A DNA stretch of 41,474 nt from Acidobacteriota bacterium (GCA_009840635.1 VXNL01000049.1:1-41474); one strand, 5' to 3'. Counted from the stretch's first letter, positions 1 through 8,587 are shown. Notes: a model not told the origin generated them from the letters alone. Numbers and translations are program-made.

Positions 1-2
1 TC

Positions 3-21
3 GGAATACACCCGGTATTCC
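3..21. other. Small perfect inverted repeat at window edge
   Basis: Arms GGAATAC (3-9) and GTATTCC (15-21) pair perfectly around a 5-nt loop. It lies about 40 nt before the P1 peptidase start. It could be the terminator of an upstream gene outside the window or an operator. No T-run follows, so its role is open. Confidence 0.35.
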
Positions 22-62
22 TCCCTCACGCGCCTTGTCAGCCGGGCGCCTCGCCGCTCTCG

Positions 63-1274
63 GTGCTCACGCCAGTTCCACCACAGGCTGTTACGCGCCT
101 TGTCAGCCGGACCCCCACCGGGAGAACTGGGCCTCACCGGGCTCGGCGCTCACGCGGATTTCGCCACCGGCGGTTGGCGCCCCTGCTGCTCCTCGCTTTC
201 GGGATCGTCCTCCCGCCTGACGCAGGCGCGGAGGATTCCGAGCGCCGGCAGATCGGCCCGGCTGGCCCCGATCCCGGACTGGTTGCGGTTTCCGGCATCG
301 AGGTCGGCCACCATGAACTGGACGGCCTCCCCACCGGCTGCACCGTAGTCCTGGCCCGCGAGGGCGCGGTGGCAGGGGTGGATGTCCGCGGTTCCGCTCC
401 CGGGACGCGCGAGACCGACCTGCTCGATCCCGAGAACACCGTGGAGCGCGTGCACGCAGTGGTCCTGTCCGGGGGCAGCGCGTTTGGACTTGCGGCCGCC
501 GACGGGACGATGCGCTTTCTGGAGGAGGCCGGGATCGGCTATCCCGTGGGCCCCTTCCGGGTGCCGATCGTCCCGGCGGCGATCCTTTTCGATCTCGGAG
601 TGCAGGGGCCGGGCGCCGTCCGTCCGGGCGCCGACTGCGGCTACCGGGCCGCCGCCGTGGCGGGTCCCGATCCGGTGCGGCGCGGCAACGCGGGCGCCGG
701 GGCCGGAGCCACCGTCGGGAAGAGCCGCGGCCTGGCCCGGGCGATGAAGGGCGGGGTCGGCTCGGCCTCGCTGAGGTTTGCGGACGGCCTGGTGGTGGCG
801 GCGCTGATCGCGGTGAACGCGGTGGGCGACATCGTGGACCCCGCGGACGGGAGCGTGGTTGCCGGGGTTCGCGACGAAGAGGGGAAGCTCGCGGACGCGC
901 GCCGGCTATTGCTCGAATCGCTCTCCGGTCCGGCCGCCCGGCCCGATGCGGGAAGCGCCGGTCCCCTCGCCGGCGCCAACACCACGATCGGCGTGGTGGC
1001 GGTGAACGCTCCCCTCACCAAGGCGGAAGCCAACAAGGTAGCCGAGATGGCGCACGACGGCCTGGCGCGAACCATCTATCCGGTGCACACCCCATCTGAT
1101 GGAGACACCCTGTTCGCGCTCTCCACGGGGCGTGGACCGGCGGTGCGGATCGGCCGGGTCGGGGCGCTCGCCGCCGAGGCGGTGGCCCGGGCGGTCCTGG
1201 ACGCGGTCCGCTCGGCGGAGTCGCTTCCCGGGCTGCCGGCGGCGGGGGATCTGCCGAGTCCGCCGGACAGTTAA
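63..1274 (+). CDS. P1 family peptidase (DmpA/S58 type), probably exported
   Basis: Probable aminopeptidase of the self-processing N-terminal-nucleophile P1/DmpA (S58) family, which releases N-terminal residues from peptides and amides. The protein is 403 aa. A basic stretch (RHRRLAP) and a hydrophobic run ending near DAGA-EDS (about residues 35-56) look like a signal peptide. The family core follows: SGIEVGHHE near residue 77, SGGSAFGLAAADG near 137, GNAGAGAGATVGK near 215, and the nucleophile region NTTIGVVAVNAP. T307 or T308 is the likely autocatalytic residue; AHDGLARTIYPVHTPSDGDT follows. The start is uncertain: GTG at 63 keeps the basic n-region, TTG at 174 would drop it, and the frame stays open to the window edge. 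The symporter begins 6 nt downstream, suggesting one transcript. The first 160 nt contain an imperfect direct repeat. Confidence 0.85.
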   Translation: MLTPVPPQAVTRLVSRTPTGRTGPHRARRSRGFRHRRLAPLLLLAFGIVLPPDAGAEDSERRQIGPAGPDPGLVAVSGIEVGHHELDGLPTGCTVVLAREGAVAGVDVRGSAPGTRETDLLDPENTVERVHAVVLSGGSAFGLAAADGTMRFLEEAGIGYPVGPFRVPIVPAAILFDLGVQGPGAVRPGADCGYRAAAVAGPDPVRRGNAGAGAGATVGKSRGLARAMKGGVGSASLRFADGLVVAALIAVNAVGDIVDPADGSVVAGVRDEEGKLADARRLLLESLSGPAARPDAGSAGPLAGANTTIGVVAVNAPLTKAEANKVAEMAHDGLARTIYPVHTPSDGDTLFALSTGRGPAVRIGRVGALAAEAVARAVLDAVRSAESLPGLPAAGDLPSPPDS

Positions 1275-1280
1275 CCGGGC

Positions 1281-2642
1281 GTGTCCCCGCATCTCGTCGT
1301 TCTCGCGGCGTACTCGGGCCTGCTGATTGCGGTCGGCTGGTACGTCTCCCGGAGGGCGCGCTCCGCCGAAGGGTTCTTCGTCGCGGGCCGCCGTCTCCCC
1401 GCCCGGCTGATCTTCGCGACCGTGCTGGCCGCGAACATCGGGGCCGGGTCCACCATCGGGGCGGCAGCGCTCGGCTACGAGCACGGGCTCGCCGCCTTCT
1501 GGTGGGTCGGCGCGGCGGGCCTCGGCACTCTGCTGCTCGCCTGCTGGCTGGGTCCCCGGATGTGGCGGGTGGCGTCCGAAGCCCGCCTTCGGACGGTGGG
1601 TGATTTCCTCGAGCTGCGCTACGGCGCGGCGGTGCGGGTCGCCCTCACCGGCCTGCTGCTGGTCGCCACGCTGTTCGTGCTCGCCGCCCAGTTGCTCGCC
1701 GCCGGAGTCCTCATCGAGGGAGCGGCGGGGATTCCGCTGCCGGTGGCGATCCTTGCCGCGGCCCTGGTGATGACGGCGTATTTCGCGGTCGGCGGCCTCC
1801 AGAGCGCGGCTTCCGTCAACTTCGTTCAGCTCGGCGTACTGCTCGCGGGTCTCGGACTCGCGGTTCCCTACGCGCTCGCCGCCGCCGGGGGAGGCGCGGC
1901 AATTGAGGGGAGCCTCGGCGAGGACGCGCTCGATGTCTTCGGGAACGCCTCGCTCGCGTTCGGTTACACCGCCCTGCTGATCCCGGCCTTCCTCGTTTCG
2001 CCGGGAATCCTGCAGAAGCTGTTCGGAGCCCGGGACGAGAGCGCCGTCCGGCGCGGTCTCACCGCCGCCGGCATTGCGCTGCTCGCCTTCGCGGCGGTTC
2101 CGCCGCTTCTCGGGGCGGCGGCCGCGGTCCTCCACCCGGGGCTCGCCCACCCCGATGCCGCCCTCCCGGCGCTGCTGATCGATTCGCTTCCCCTGTGGCT
2201 TGGCTGCCTCGGGGTCGCGGCCCTGTTCTCGGCCGAGGTCTCGAGCGCCGATGCGGTCCTGTTCATGCTCTCGACGTCCCTGTCACGCGATGTCTTCCAT
2301 CGTTTCCTGCGGCCGGACGCAGATGACCGCGCCGTGCTGCGCGTGGCGCGCGGCGCCGCGGTGGCTTCCGGACTGGCCGGCGTCGTCATCGCGATCCTCG
2401 CGCAGAGCGTGATTGCTTCGCTGACCGTCTTCTATTCCGTGCTCGGGGTTTCGCTCTTCGTTCCGGTGGTCGTCGGCCTCCATCGCTGGCGGCCTCCGGC
2501 GCGCGCCATCCTGAGCGGCGCCGCCGTCGGGGTCCTGGTGTTCGCCCTGGCGCCGGCGGACGGAGCCCTGCCGCCGCCTCTGCTCGGGATCGCGGCGTCC
2601 GCCGCAGTGGTGTTCCTCCACCTGCGGACCGCCGGGCGCTGA
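1281..2642 (+). CDS. Sodium:solute symporter (SSS) family permease
   Basis: Multi-pass inner-membrane protein of 453 aa, in the size range of the sodium/solute symporter family (PutP/SGLT-like), with about 12-13 hydrophobic segments. The N-terminal region has the family pattern: an opening membrane helix, a charged loop (SRRARSAEGFFVAGRRLPA), then the glycine-rich helix AANIGAGSTIGAAALGYEHG near residue 52. The segment SAEVSSADAVLFMLSTSLSRDVFHR near residue 315 matches the conserved SSS region of that part of the protein. Substrate cannot be told from sequence; the adjacent peptidase suggests an amino acid or small peptide product, which is inference. The GTG start at 1281 lies 6 nt after the peptidase stop. 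Confidence 0.85.
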   Translation: MSPHLVVLAAYSGLLIAVGWYVSRRARSAEGFFVAGRRLPARLIFATVLAANIGAGSTIGAAALGYEHGLAAFWWVGAAGLGTLLLACWLGPRMWRVASEARLRTVGDFLELRYGAAVRVALTGLLLVATLFVLAAQLLAAGVLIEGAAGIPLPVAILAAALVMTAYFAVGGLQSAASVNFVQLGVLLAGLGLAVPYALAAAGGGAAIEGSLGEDALDVFGNASLAFGYTALLIPAFLVSPGILQKLFGARDESAVRRGLTAAGIALLAFAAVPPLLGAAAAVLHPGLAHPDAALPALLIDSLPLWLGCLGVAALFSAEVSSADAVLFMLSTSLSRDVFHRFLRPDADDRAVLRVARGAAVASGLAGVVIAILAQSVIASLTVFYSVLGVSLFVPVVVGLHRWRPPARAILSGAAVGVLVFALAPADGALPPPLLGIAASAAVVFLHLRTAGR

Positions 2643-2657
2643 CCGGAGCCGCGGTCC

Positions 2658-3803
2658 TTGGTTTCCGAGCGCCCCGGCCGGGAACTGAAGTCCGCGGACG
2701 TGATGGTCGTCGGGGCCGGGCTCGCCGGACTGCAGTGCGCGCGGCTGGTGGCCGAGGCGGGGCTCGACGTGGTGCTGCTGGATCGCAAGGAGGACGTCGG
2801 GGAACGGGTCCACACCACCGGGATCTTCGTCCGGAAGTCGCTCGAGGACTTCCCGCTGCCGCCGTCCTGCCTGGGTCCGCCGGTCCGCCGGGCGGTGCTC
2901 TATTCGCCGGCGCGGCGCGCCCTGTCGCTGTCGAGCCGGCACGACGAGTTCCGGGTGGGCCGGATGGCGGCGCTCTACCGCGAACGCCTCGACCGTTGTC
3001 TGGAGGCGGGTGTCCGCTTCGTCTCCGGCGCCCGCTATCGCACCGCGCGCCGGGTGGCGCGGGGACTCGTGGCCGAGGTGGAACGCGACGGACGGTCCCT
3101 GAGTTGGGAGACCCGCTTTGTGGTGGGCGCCGACGGTGCGAATTCCCAGGTCGCCCGCGACCTGGGCCTCGATTCCAACACCGAATGGCTCGTGGGCCTG
3201 GAGTCGGTCCACAGCGGGGTGCCGCTCGCGGACGGGGCGGCGCTCCACTGCTTTCTGGACCCCCGCATCGCGCCCGGCTACCTGGCCTGGGTGGTTCAGG
3301 ACGGCGAGGAGACGCATGTGGGCGTGGGCGGCTATCCGGACCGGTTCCACCCCCAGGCCGCGCTCGCGGAATTCACCGCCAGTCTGGACGGGCTGTTCGC
3401 GCTCGACGAGGGCCGGCTCGTCGAGACCCGGGGCGGCCGGATTCCAGTGAACGGAGTGCTGCGGCGCATCGGCACGGACGTGGGGCTGCTCGTCGGCGAC
3501 GCGGCGGGCGCCGTTTCGCCGCTCACCGCCGGCGGATTCGATGCCTGTCTGCGCCTCTCCCGGCAGGCCGCCGCGGTCATCGTGCGCCGCTTCGAATCCG
3601 GCGACCCGGGGGTCCTGGCGGCGTACTCCGGCGCGGGGCTTCGGACCCGCTTCTGGTCCCGCCGCTGGATGCGGGCGCTCCTGGCCGGGGTCCGGAGCCG
3701 CGCGGCGATGGAACTCGTCTTCGGGGTGCTCCGGTGTCCGCCGTTCCGCAATCTGGCGTGGCAGGTCTTCTTCCGCCGGCGTTCCTTCCCCGACGTGGAC
3801 TGA
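2658..3803 (+). CDS. FAD-dependent oxidoreductase, geranylgeranyl-reductase family
   Basis: Flavoprotein of 381 aa. The N-terminal dinucleotide-binding fold shows MVVGAGLAGLQCARLV followed by VVLLDRKE. The RVHTTGIFVRKSLEDF segment is typical of geranylgeranyl reductase-like flavoproteins. A second FAD motif, VGADGANSQVARDLG, lies near residue 155, and the C-terminal FAD motif GLLVGDAAGAVSPLTAGGFD lies near 276. Such enzymes reduce isoprenoid double bonds or oxidise small aromatics; the substrate here is unknown. The TTG start at 2658, 15 nt after the symporter stop, is the best fit, but GTG 2700 or ATG 2703 would still keep the Rossmann motif. It probably belongs to the same transcription unit as the two genes before it. 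Confidence 0.8.
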   Translation: MVSERPGRELKSADVMVVGAGLAGLQCARLVAEAGLDVVLLDRKEDVGERVHTTGIFVRKSLEDFPLPPSCLGPPVRRAVLYSPARRALSLSSRHDEFRVGRMAALYRERLDRCLEAGVRFVSGARYRTARRVARGLVAEVERDGRSLSWETRFVVGADGANSQVARDLGLDSNTEWLVGLESVHSGVPLADGAALHCFLDPRIAPGYLAWVVQDGEETHVGVGGYPDRFHPQAALAEFTASLDGLFALDEGRLVETRGGRIPVNGVLRRIGTDVGLLVGDAAGAVSPLTAGGFDACLRLSRQAAAVIVRRFESGDPGVLAAYSGAGLRTRFWSRRWMRALLAGVRSRAAMELVFGVLRCPPFRNLAWQVFFRRRSFPDVD

Positions 3804-3844
3804 TGCACGGCGCGCCGGCGGTCCCCACGCCTGGCCCCCCGGGC

Positions 3845-3850
3845 CATAAT
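3845..3850 (+). promoter_or_regulatory. -10-like hexamer CATAAT just before the SDR start
   Basis: CATAAT ends 9 nt before the ATG at 3860, the distance expected if transcription starts at or beside the start codon. No good -35 hexamer and no Shine-Dalgarno sequence are visible. The same arrangement recurs at 26113, 27141 and 34722. Confidence 0.45.
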
Positions 3851-3859
3851 CCGCGCGCC

Positions 3860-4639
3860 ATGACCTCCGCCTCCCCTTTCTCCCTCGCAGGGATGGACGT
3901 CGTGGTGATCGGCGGTGCCTCCGGGATCGGCGAAGCGAGCGCCCGGCTGGCCGCCCGCTGCGGCGCCCGGGTGGTGGTCGCCGACCGGGACGAAGCCGCC
4001 GCCCGGGAGTTGGCGGCCGGCATCGGTAGCGCCGCCGTTTCGCGAGCAGTGGACGTCCGCTCCGGGAAGTCGGTCGAGGATCTGTTCCGACAGCTCGAAT
4101 CGGAGGGTTTCGAGCCGCGGGGACTTGTCTCGACCCCGGGAGTGAACGTGCGGAAGCGCCTCGCCGATACGAACGAAGAAGAGTTCGAGCGCGTCGTCTC
4201 CCTGAACCTGAAGGGGACCTTCCACGCGCTGCGCCACGGAGCGGCCAGCCTCGCGCGTTCCGGGGGCGGCAGCGTCGTGCTGCTTTCCTCGATCCGCTCC
4301 CAAGTGGTTGAGGCGGGGCAGGGGGTCTATGCGGCCACCAAGGCGGGCATCGTGCAACTCGCCCGCACTGCGGCGGCCGAGTGGGCCGCGTCCGGGGTCC
4401 GGGTCAACGCTCTGGCCCCGGGAGTGGTCGAGACCCCGCTCACCGCGCAGATCGAGAAGCGGCCCGACTGGAAGCAGGCATACACGGACAAGACCCTGCT
4501 CGGGCGCTGGGCGACCGCGGAAGAGATGGCCGCGCCGACGGTGTTCCTCCTGTCTCCGGCGGCGAGCTACGTGACCGGCTCGGTGCTCTTCGCGGACGGC
4601 GGCTGGACCGCGGTGGACGGGCGGTTCGACCCGCTCTGA
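3860..4639 (+). CDS. SDR family NAD(P)-dependent oxidoreductase
   Basis: Classical short-chain dehydrogenase of 259 aa. The nucleotide-binding glycine motif is GGASGIGEASARL at about residues 17-29, followed by VVVADRD, where the acidic residue favours NAD. The catalytic set is a serine in VVLLSSIRSQ with Y157 and K161 (YAATK). The later segment VRVNALAPGVVETPLT and the C-terminal VTGSVLFADGGWT are typical. The usual NNAG motif is replaced by STPGVN near residue 92, a mild deviation. The open frame extends far upstream inside the flavoprotein gene, but ATG 3860 gives a normal SDR N-terminus. The gene is 56 nt after the flavoprotein and probably has its own promoter. Substrate unknown. Confidence 0.88.
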   Translation: MTSASPFSLAGMDVVVIGGASGIGEASARLAARCGARVVVADRDEAAARELAAGIGSAAVSRAVDVRSGKSVEDLFRQLESEGFEPRGLVSTPGVNVRKRLADTNEEEFERVVSLNLKGTFHALRHGAASLARSGGGSVVLLSSIRSQVVEAGQGVYAATKAGIVQLARTAAAEWAASGVRVNALAPGVVETPLTAQIEKRPDWKQAYTDKTLLGRWATAEEMAAPTVFLLSPAASYVTGSVLFADGGWTAVDGRFDPL

Positions 4640-4755
4640 GGGACCGGCCTTCTCCGGCCGTAGCCGTCGTGAGGCCCGGTAGGGTTGCGCCGTGCGCGAG
4701 TTTGCCGTGAAGATGCAGTCGGGTGGGGTTGGCCGAGAGCCGTGATGGCGCCGCC

Positions 4756-4921
4756 GGCTTGGAACGCCGGCTTCAGCCGGCACAGCGGCCCGCAGGGCCG
4801 CGGGCGGTTCGTCGCCAACCCGGGCGCGTTGGCGCGCGCAGCGGCGCCATCCCGGCGAAGGAGGTCCGTCCCGCCGCCCGCCTTCGGCGGGCTGTGCCGG
4901 CTGAAGCCGGCGTTCCAAGCC
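4756..4921. repeat. REP/BIME-like inverted pair in a 396-nt gene-free stretch
   Basis: The region 4640-5035 has no credible gene. It holds two copies of one repeat in opposite orientation. The arm at 4756-4786 is the exact reverse complement of 4891-4921 (31 of 31 nt). Each arm carries an internal hairpin, GCCGGCTTCAGCCGGC on the left and GCCGGCTGAAGCCGGC on the right. The left arm is followed by a second small GC hairpin near 4787-4802 (GGCCCGCAGGGCC). The spacer between arms is 104 nt and has no transposase ORF. The layout resembles bacterial interspersed mosaic elements built from REP units. Confidence 0.8.
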
Positions 4922-5035
4922 GTGGGCGACATCTGGAGGGATGAGCGGTACTCAGTTCCGCTGCGCTCCCGCCAAGCGGGTGCCGGTCTGAAGGGCCCCA
5001 CCGGGAGAACTGCCCGGCGGTCCCCCGGCGGTCCC

Positions 5036-8000
5036 TTACACGTAGAGCAGCACGCCCCTCGCGGGTTGGCCGGTGGCGCGCTCCACAGCGCGGACGTAGA
5101 GACCGACCTGTCGGCGGTAGCGGGCCTGGCTGGCCTGGAACTCGGGGTCCTGCGGTGGCCGGGAGTCCGTCTTGAAGTCGAGGACCGTCCAGGGGCCCTC
5201 GGCGTCCGGTTGGAAGACCAGATCGGCGACTCCCTCCACCAGGGTCGGGCCGGACCCGGCCGGAACAGTGGTGTCCTCGGGCTCGGCGAAGGACTCCACC
5301 TCCAGCGCCGAAGCGGTATCCGGCTCCTGGGGTGGTGCCGTTTCGCGGCCCGGAGGGCCGCGGTGCCGGTCTGGAGACCGGCGTTCCAAGCCGTCGGCCG
5401 GCTCGAGGTGGAGTAGCGGCAGCTCCCGGTAGCACACGCCCTGTTCTTCGGCTTTGCGCGCCTCGGCCAGGAGCGGGTGGCCGAGCGCGGCGGTCACCGC
5501 CTGCGCCGCGACGGGGCCGAATTCGTCCCGCAGCTTCAGTTCGCGGACGGCGCGGGCGGTCTCCGCTTCGATCTCCGCCTTCTCCGCGTGGAGAGGAATC
5601 TGCTCGAGGACCCGGTGGACCAGCTCCCCGAACGCGACCCCGGCCGGGCGCTCCGCGTCCCGCGGCAGTCCTTCGACATCCGGTCGCTCGACGTCCACCT
5701 CCCGGGGGTCCACCGGGTCGCCGGAGGATTCCAGCGCGGCGAACGACGTGGCCGGGATTGCCCGGCGGGTCGGGATCCGCCCGGCATCGACGGCTTGCCG
5801 CTGCTGGGCAAGGAAAGCGGCCTCGGCGATCTTTCCGTCGCCGGGAGCGCCGCCGACCGCATCCGCCCTGAGCAGGTCCCACAGCGGCGCGGTTCCACGC
5901 CGGTTCGCCGCTCCGCCCGAAGGCCCCGACTCTCGTGTCCGGCGTGTGGCGCCGCGTCCGAGCAACGGTTTGAGGCCCGCCGCCACCGGGACGAGCAGGC
6001 TCTCCTCCGGAAAATCTCCCTCGGACACCGGCGCCGCCAGGAGATCCCGGGCTCGGGTCATCGCCACGTACAAGAGCCGGTCGAGCTCCGCGAGGTCCTC
6101 CGCCTCCTCGGCCGGAATCCCCTCGATGAGATCCCAGGGCACGATGCCGGCGCCGAGATCGCACGCGTAGAGCCTCTCCTTGGCGTTCACGATGCGGCCC
6201 GCCCGTCCGCGCCGCGGCGCGGCCCCGTCGCAGAGGACAACCACCGGGAACTCGAGTCCCTTGGCGGAATGGGTGGTCATGATCCGCACGCCGCGTACGT
6301 CCTCGTCGATGGCGTGTGCGGATCCCGCGTCCGGGTTCTCCGCTTCCGACGCGAGTTGCTCCACGAACCCGCGGAACGAGAGTCCTCCGCGCGCCTCGAA
6401 GGCGCGCGCCGCCTCGCCAAGCCGGCGGAGGTTCGAGAGAACCTGGTCCGGGGAGTTCCAGAACGCGAATCCGGTTTCCGCGCGGTGTCTTCCCAGAAGC
6501 TGCTGGAGCGTCACCGCGATCGACTGGTGGGTACGACGCCGATGGAGGTCGTAGAGGAACGCGAGCCCGTCGCGGATCGTGCGGTCTACCGCCCGAGCCC
6601 CGGTGGCGTCGTCGTCATCCAACTCCAGGAACCGGGCTCGGGCGGGCCTCAGCCGGATCTCCGGATGGCGTTCCCGGAAGAGGAAGAGGTCCTGGTCAGG
6701 GATCGCGAACAACGGGCCTCGGAGGGTCGCGTAGACGCTCAGTTCGTCCTCGGGAAACTCGACGGCGGTGAGGGCCGCCCGGAGGAACGACAACTCCGCG
6801 CTGCTGATGTAGGTCTGCACCGCCGCCAGCGAGTGGGGGATGCCGAGATCCTGAAGGGCGTCGGCGTAGGGTTGGGGCACGAGCCGCCCGTAGTTCCGGA
6901 AACGCCGGAAGAGCAGGCAAATGTCGCTCGGTTCCACCCGCCGCGCGGGACGCCCGTCCGCCGACGAGACCTCGAAACCCTTGTCGAGAAGCCCGCCGAC
7001 GAACTCCGCGACCGCCTGCGGCTCGTGCTCCTCGAGGTGCCGAAGGTAGGGGGTGTGCGGCAGCGGGATGGCGGCGAGCGCCGGTCCCTCAGCCGGCTCC
7101 CGGAAGGCGTGGAGCGGCACGTAGTCCACCTGCCGCGCGAGGCCTCCCAGCCCCGGGCCCGTTTCGAACGCCGGTTCGAGGACCTGGTTCACGAAGTCGC
7201 AGATGCCGGGAACCGAACGGAAGTTCGTGGTCAGCCGGACCTCGGCGGCGCCGCTGGCGAGCAGGCGCGCTTTGACGCGCAGATAGTGGCCCACGTCGGC
7301 CCGCCGGAATCGGTAGATGGATTGCTTGGGATCGCCGACCAGGCAGAGCCGTCCGGGGTCCGGGACGGCCTCGTCCCAGTCGCCGTCCGGTGGTTCCCCG
7401 GCGGTGAGCAGCAGGACGATCTCCGTCTGCATCGGGTCGGTGTCCTGGTATTCGTCCACCACGATGTGGCGGAACCGCCCCGCGAGTTCCCGGCGGACGT
7501 CCGCGTGGTCCCGGAGCAGGCTTCGCGTCCGGAGGAGCAGGTCGTCGAAGTCGAGAAGGCCCGCCTTCGCTTTTGCGCTCTCGTAGTCGTCCACCAACCC
7601 GCGGAGGTCCTCCCGCAGGAGGGCCGCAAGGTCCGCGTTGCTCTGCCGCTGGAACTCCGCGAGCCGGGTCCGGAAGGCGTCACGCCACTTGCGGGTGTGG
7701 GGGAAGCCGGATGGCGTGCGGCCGCCATACGCCGGGACCCTGAGCTCCGCGAGCGCCTGCTCGAGCCAGTCCAGATCTCTTCCGGAGCTGGCTTCCCGCG
7801 CCCGGACTTCCCGGGCGAGATCCGCGGCGGCGGCGAGAGAGCGGATCAGCCAGTTGGGTTTCGTGCCCGGCGGGTCCTTCGGGAGCGACCGGTAGAGCTC
7901 CTCGAGCATGAAGAGGGAGGGGACCGGTTCGCCGTCCGCGCCGCCGGGTTGATCCACCAGCTCCAGGATCGCGGTCTCCGCATCCCAGGCGCGCCGCTTC

Positions 8001-8587
8001 CACGGCGCGTCGAGGGATCGGTAGTCGAGGAGCCGCAGGCCGGCCTGGTGGAGGATGTCGAGCGGGCTCACCATCGGGTTCCGGCTGCGGCGCAGCAGGC
8101 GGCCGACGCCCGGTCCCGGTCCCTCGAGCTGCCGGTCGACGAAACGGCGGAAGACCCGGTCGAAGAAGGCCCGCTGCTCGGCGTCCGTCAGGACCCGGAA
8201 ATCGGGGTCCACCCCGGCCTCGATGGGGCGCTCCCGCAGGATGGTGGCGCAAAAGGCGTGGATGGTCCCGATGGACGCCTCCTCGATCTGGGAGAGCGCC
8301 GCTTCGAGGCGCGGTCCCGCGGTTGCCCCTTCCGGGCCGGTCGCCACGCTTTCGATCCGGGACTCGAGGCCCTGGCGGATTCTGAGCCGCAGTTCACCGG
8401 CGGCTTTCTCCGTGAAGGTGATCGCGGCGATCTGCCCGATCCTGGCCGTGCCTGCGGCCACCATCTCGACCACCCGGTCAACAACCGACGTCGTCTTCCC
8501 CGTGCCGGCCGCCGCCTCCACGATCAGCGTGGTGTCGTGGTCCCGGCGGATGCGCTCCCGGGCCGCGGCGTCCGGCAGTGCGCTCAC
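5036..8587 (-). CDS. addA: UvrD/AddA-type helicase-nuclease
   Basis: ATP-dependent DNA helicase-exonuclease subunit of an AddAB-type double-strand-break repair complex, 1183 aa from the GTG at 8587. Helicase motifs are clear: Walker A AAAGTGKTTS with K31, AAITFTEKAAGELRLRI, IVVDEYQDTDPMQ (motif II), VGDPKQSIYRFRRADV (motif III), TTHSAKGLEFPVVVLCDG (motif V) and LLYVAMTRARDLL (motif VI). The C-terminus has a PD-(D/E)XK nuclease: HRVLEQIP, VEGVADLVF and VLDFKTDSR, then QVGLYVRAVE. The start overlaps the addB stop by 4 nt (GTGA), which supports GTG 8587 over the longer open frame to 8707. A REP-like unit at 5345-5392 is translated in frame, adding a low-complexity insert (about DGLERRSPDRHRGPPGRE) just before the nuclease motifs. 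Confidence 0.9.
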   Translation of the reverse strand: MSALPDAAARERIRRDHDTTLIVEAAAGTGKTTSVVDRVVEMVAAGTARIGQIAAITFTEKAAGELRLRIRQGLESRIESVATGPEGATAGPRLEAALSQIEEASIGTIHAFCATILRERPIEAGVDPDFRVLTDAEQRAFFDRVFRRFVDRQLEGPGPGVGRLLRRSRNPMVSPLDILHQAGLRLLDYRSLDAPWKRRAWDAETAILELVDQPGGADGEPVPSLFMLEELYRSLPKDPPGTKPNWLIRSLAAAADLAREVRAREASSGRDLDWLEQALAELRVPAYGGRTPSGFPHTRKWRDAFRTRLAEFQRQSNADLAALLREDLRGLVDDYESAKAKAGLLDFDDLLLRTRSLLRDHADVRRELAGRFRHIVVDEYQDTDPMQTEIVLLLTAGEPPDGDWDEAVPDPGRLCLVGDPKQSIYRFRRADVGHYLRVKARLLASGAAEVRLTTNFRSVPGICDFVNQVLEPAFETGPGLGGLARQVDYVPLHAFREPAEGPALAAIPLPHTPYLRHLEEHEPQAVAEFVGGLLDKGFEVSSADGRPARRVEPSDICLLFRRFRNYGRLVPQPYADALQDLGIPHSLAAVQTYISSAELSFLRAALTAVEFPEDELSVYATLRGPLFAIPDQDLFLFRERHPEIRLRPARARFLELDDDDATGARAVDRTIRDGLAFLYDLHRRRTHQSIAVTLQQLLGRHRAETGFAFWNSPDQVLSNLRRLGEAARAFEARGGLSFRGFVEQLASEAENPDAGSAHAIDEDVRGVRIMTTHSAKGLEFPVVVLCDGAAPRRGRAGRIVNAKERLYACDLGAGIVPWDLIEGIPAEEAEDLAELDRLLYVAMTRARDLLAAPVSEGDFPEESLLVPVAAGLKPLLGRGATRRTRESGPSGGAANRRGTAPLWDLLRADAVGGAPGDGKIAEAAFLAQQRQAVDAGRIPTRRAIPATSFAALESSGDPVDPREVDVERPDVEGLPRDAERPAGVAFGELVHRVLEQIPLHAEKAEIEAETARAVRELKLRDEFGPVAAQAVTAALGHPLLAEARKAEEQGVCYRELPLLHLEPADGLERRSPDRHRGPPGRETAPPQEPDTASALEVESFAEPEDTTVPAGSGPTLVEGVADLVFQPDAEGPWTVLDFKTDSRPPQDPEFQASQARYRRQVGLYVRAVERATGQPARGVLLYV
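5345..5392. repeat. REP-like unit inside the addA coding sequence
   Basis: Two adjacent hairpins occur here: GCGGCCC(GGA)GGGCCGC at 5345-5361 and GCCGGTCT(GG)AGACCGGC at 5365-5382, followed by GTTCCAAGCC. The second hairpin and the GTTCCAAGCC tail match the arms at 4756-4786 and 4891-4921 closely. The unit is read through in frame by addA. Confidence 0.75.

Noticed and set aside
28..109. CRISPR array at the left end
   Set aside because: Only two imperfect copies of an 18-nt word are present, with related spacers and no cas genes.
2735..3859. Upstream extension of the SDR frame through the flavoprotein gene
   Set aside because: The part before 3860 is an Arg/Gly/Pro-rich shadow of the flavoprotein; the SDR fold begins normally after ATG 3860.
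4756..4921. Inverted arms as ends of an insertion sequence or MITE
   Set aside because: The 104-nt interior has no transposase, no flanking target-site duplication was seen, and half-units also occur singly (5345). A REP/BIME reading fits better.
4685..5416. Plus-strand ORF across the repeat region into addA
   Set aside because: It reads through both REP arms and the antisense of addA, with no domain and no upstream signals.
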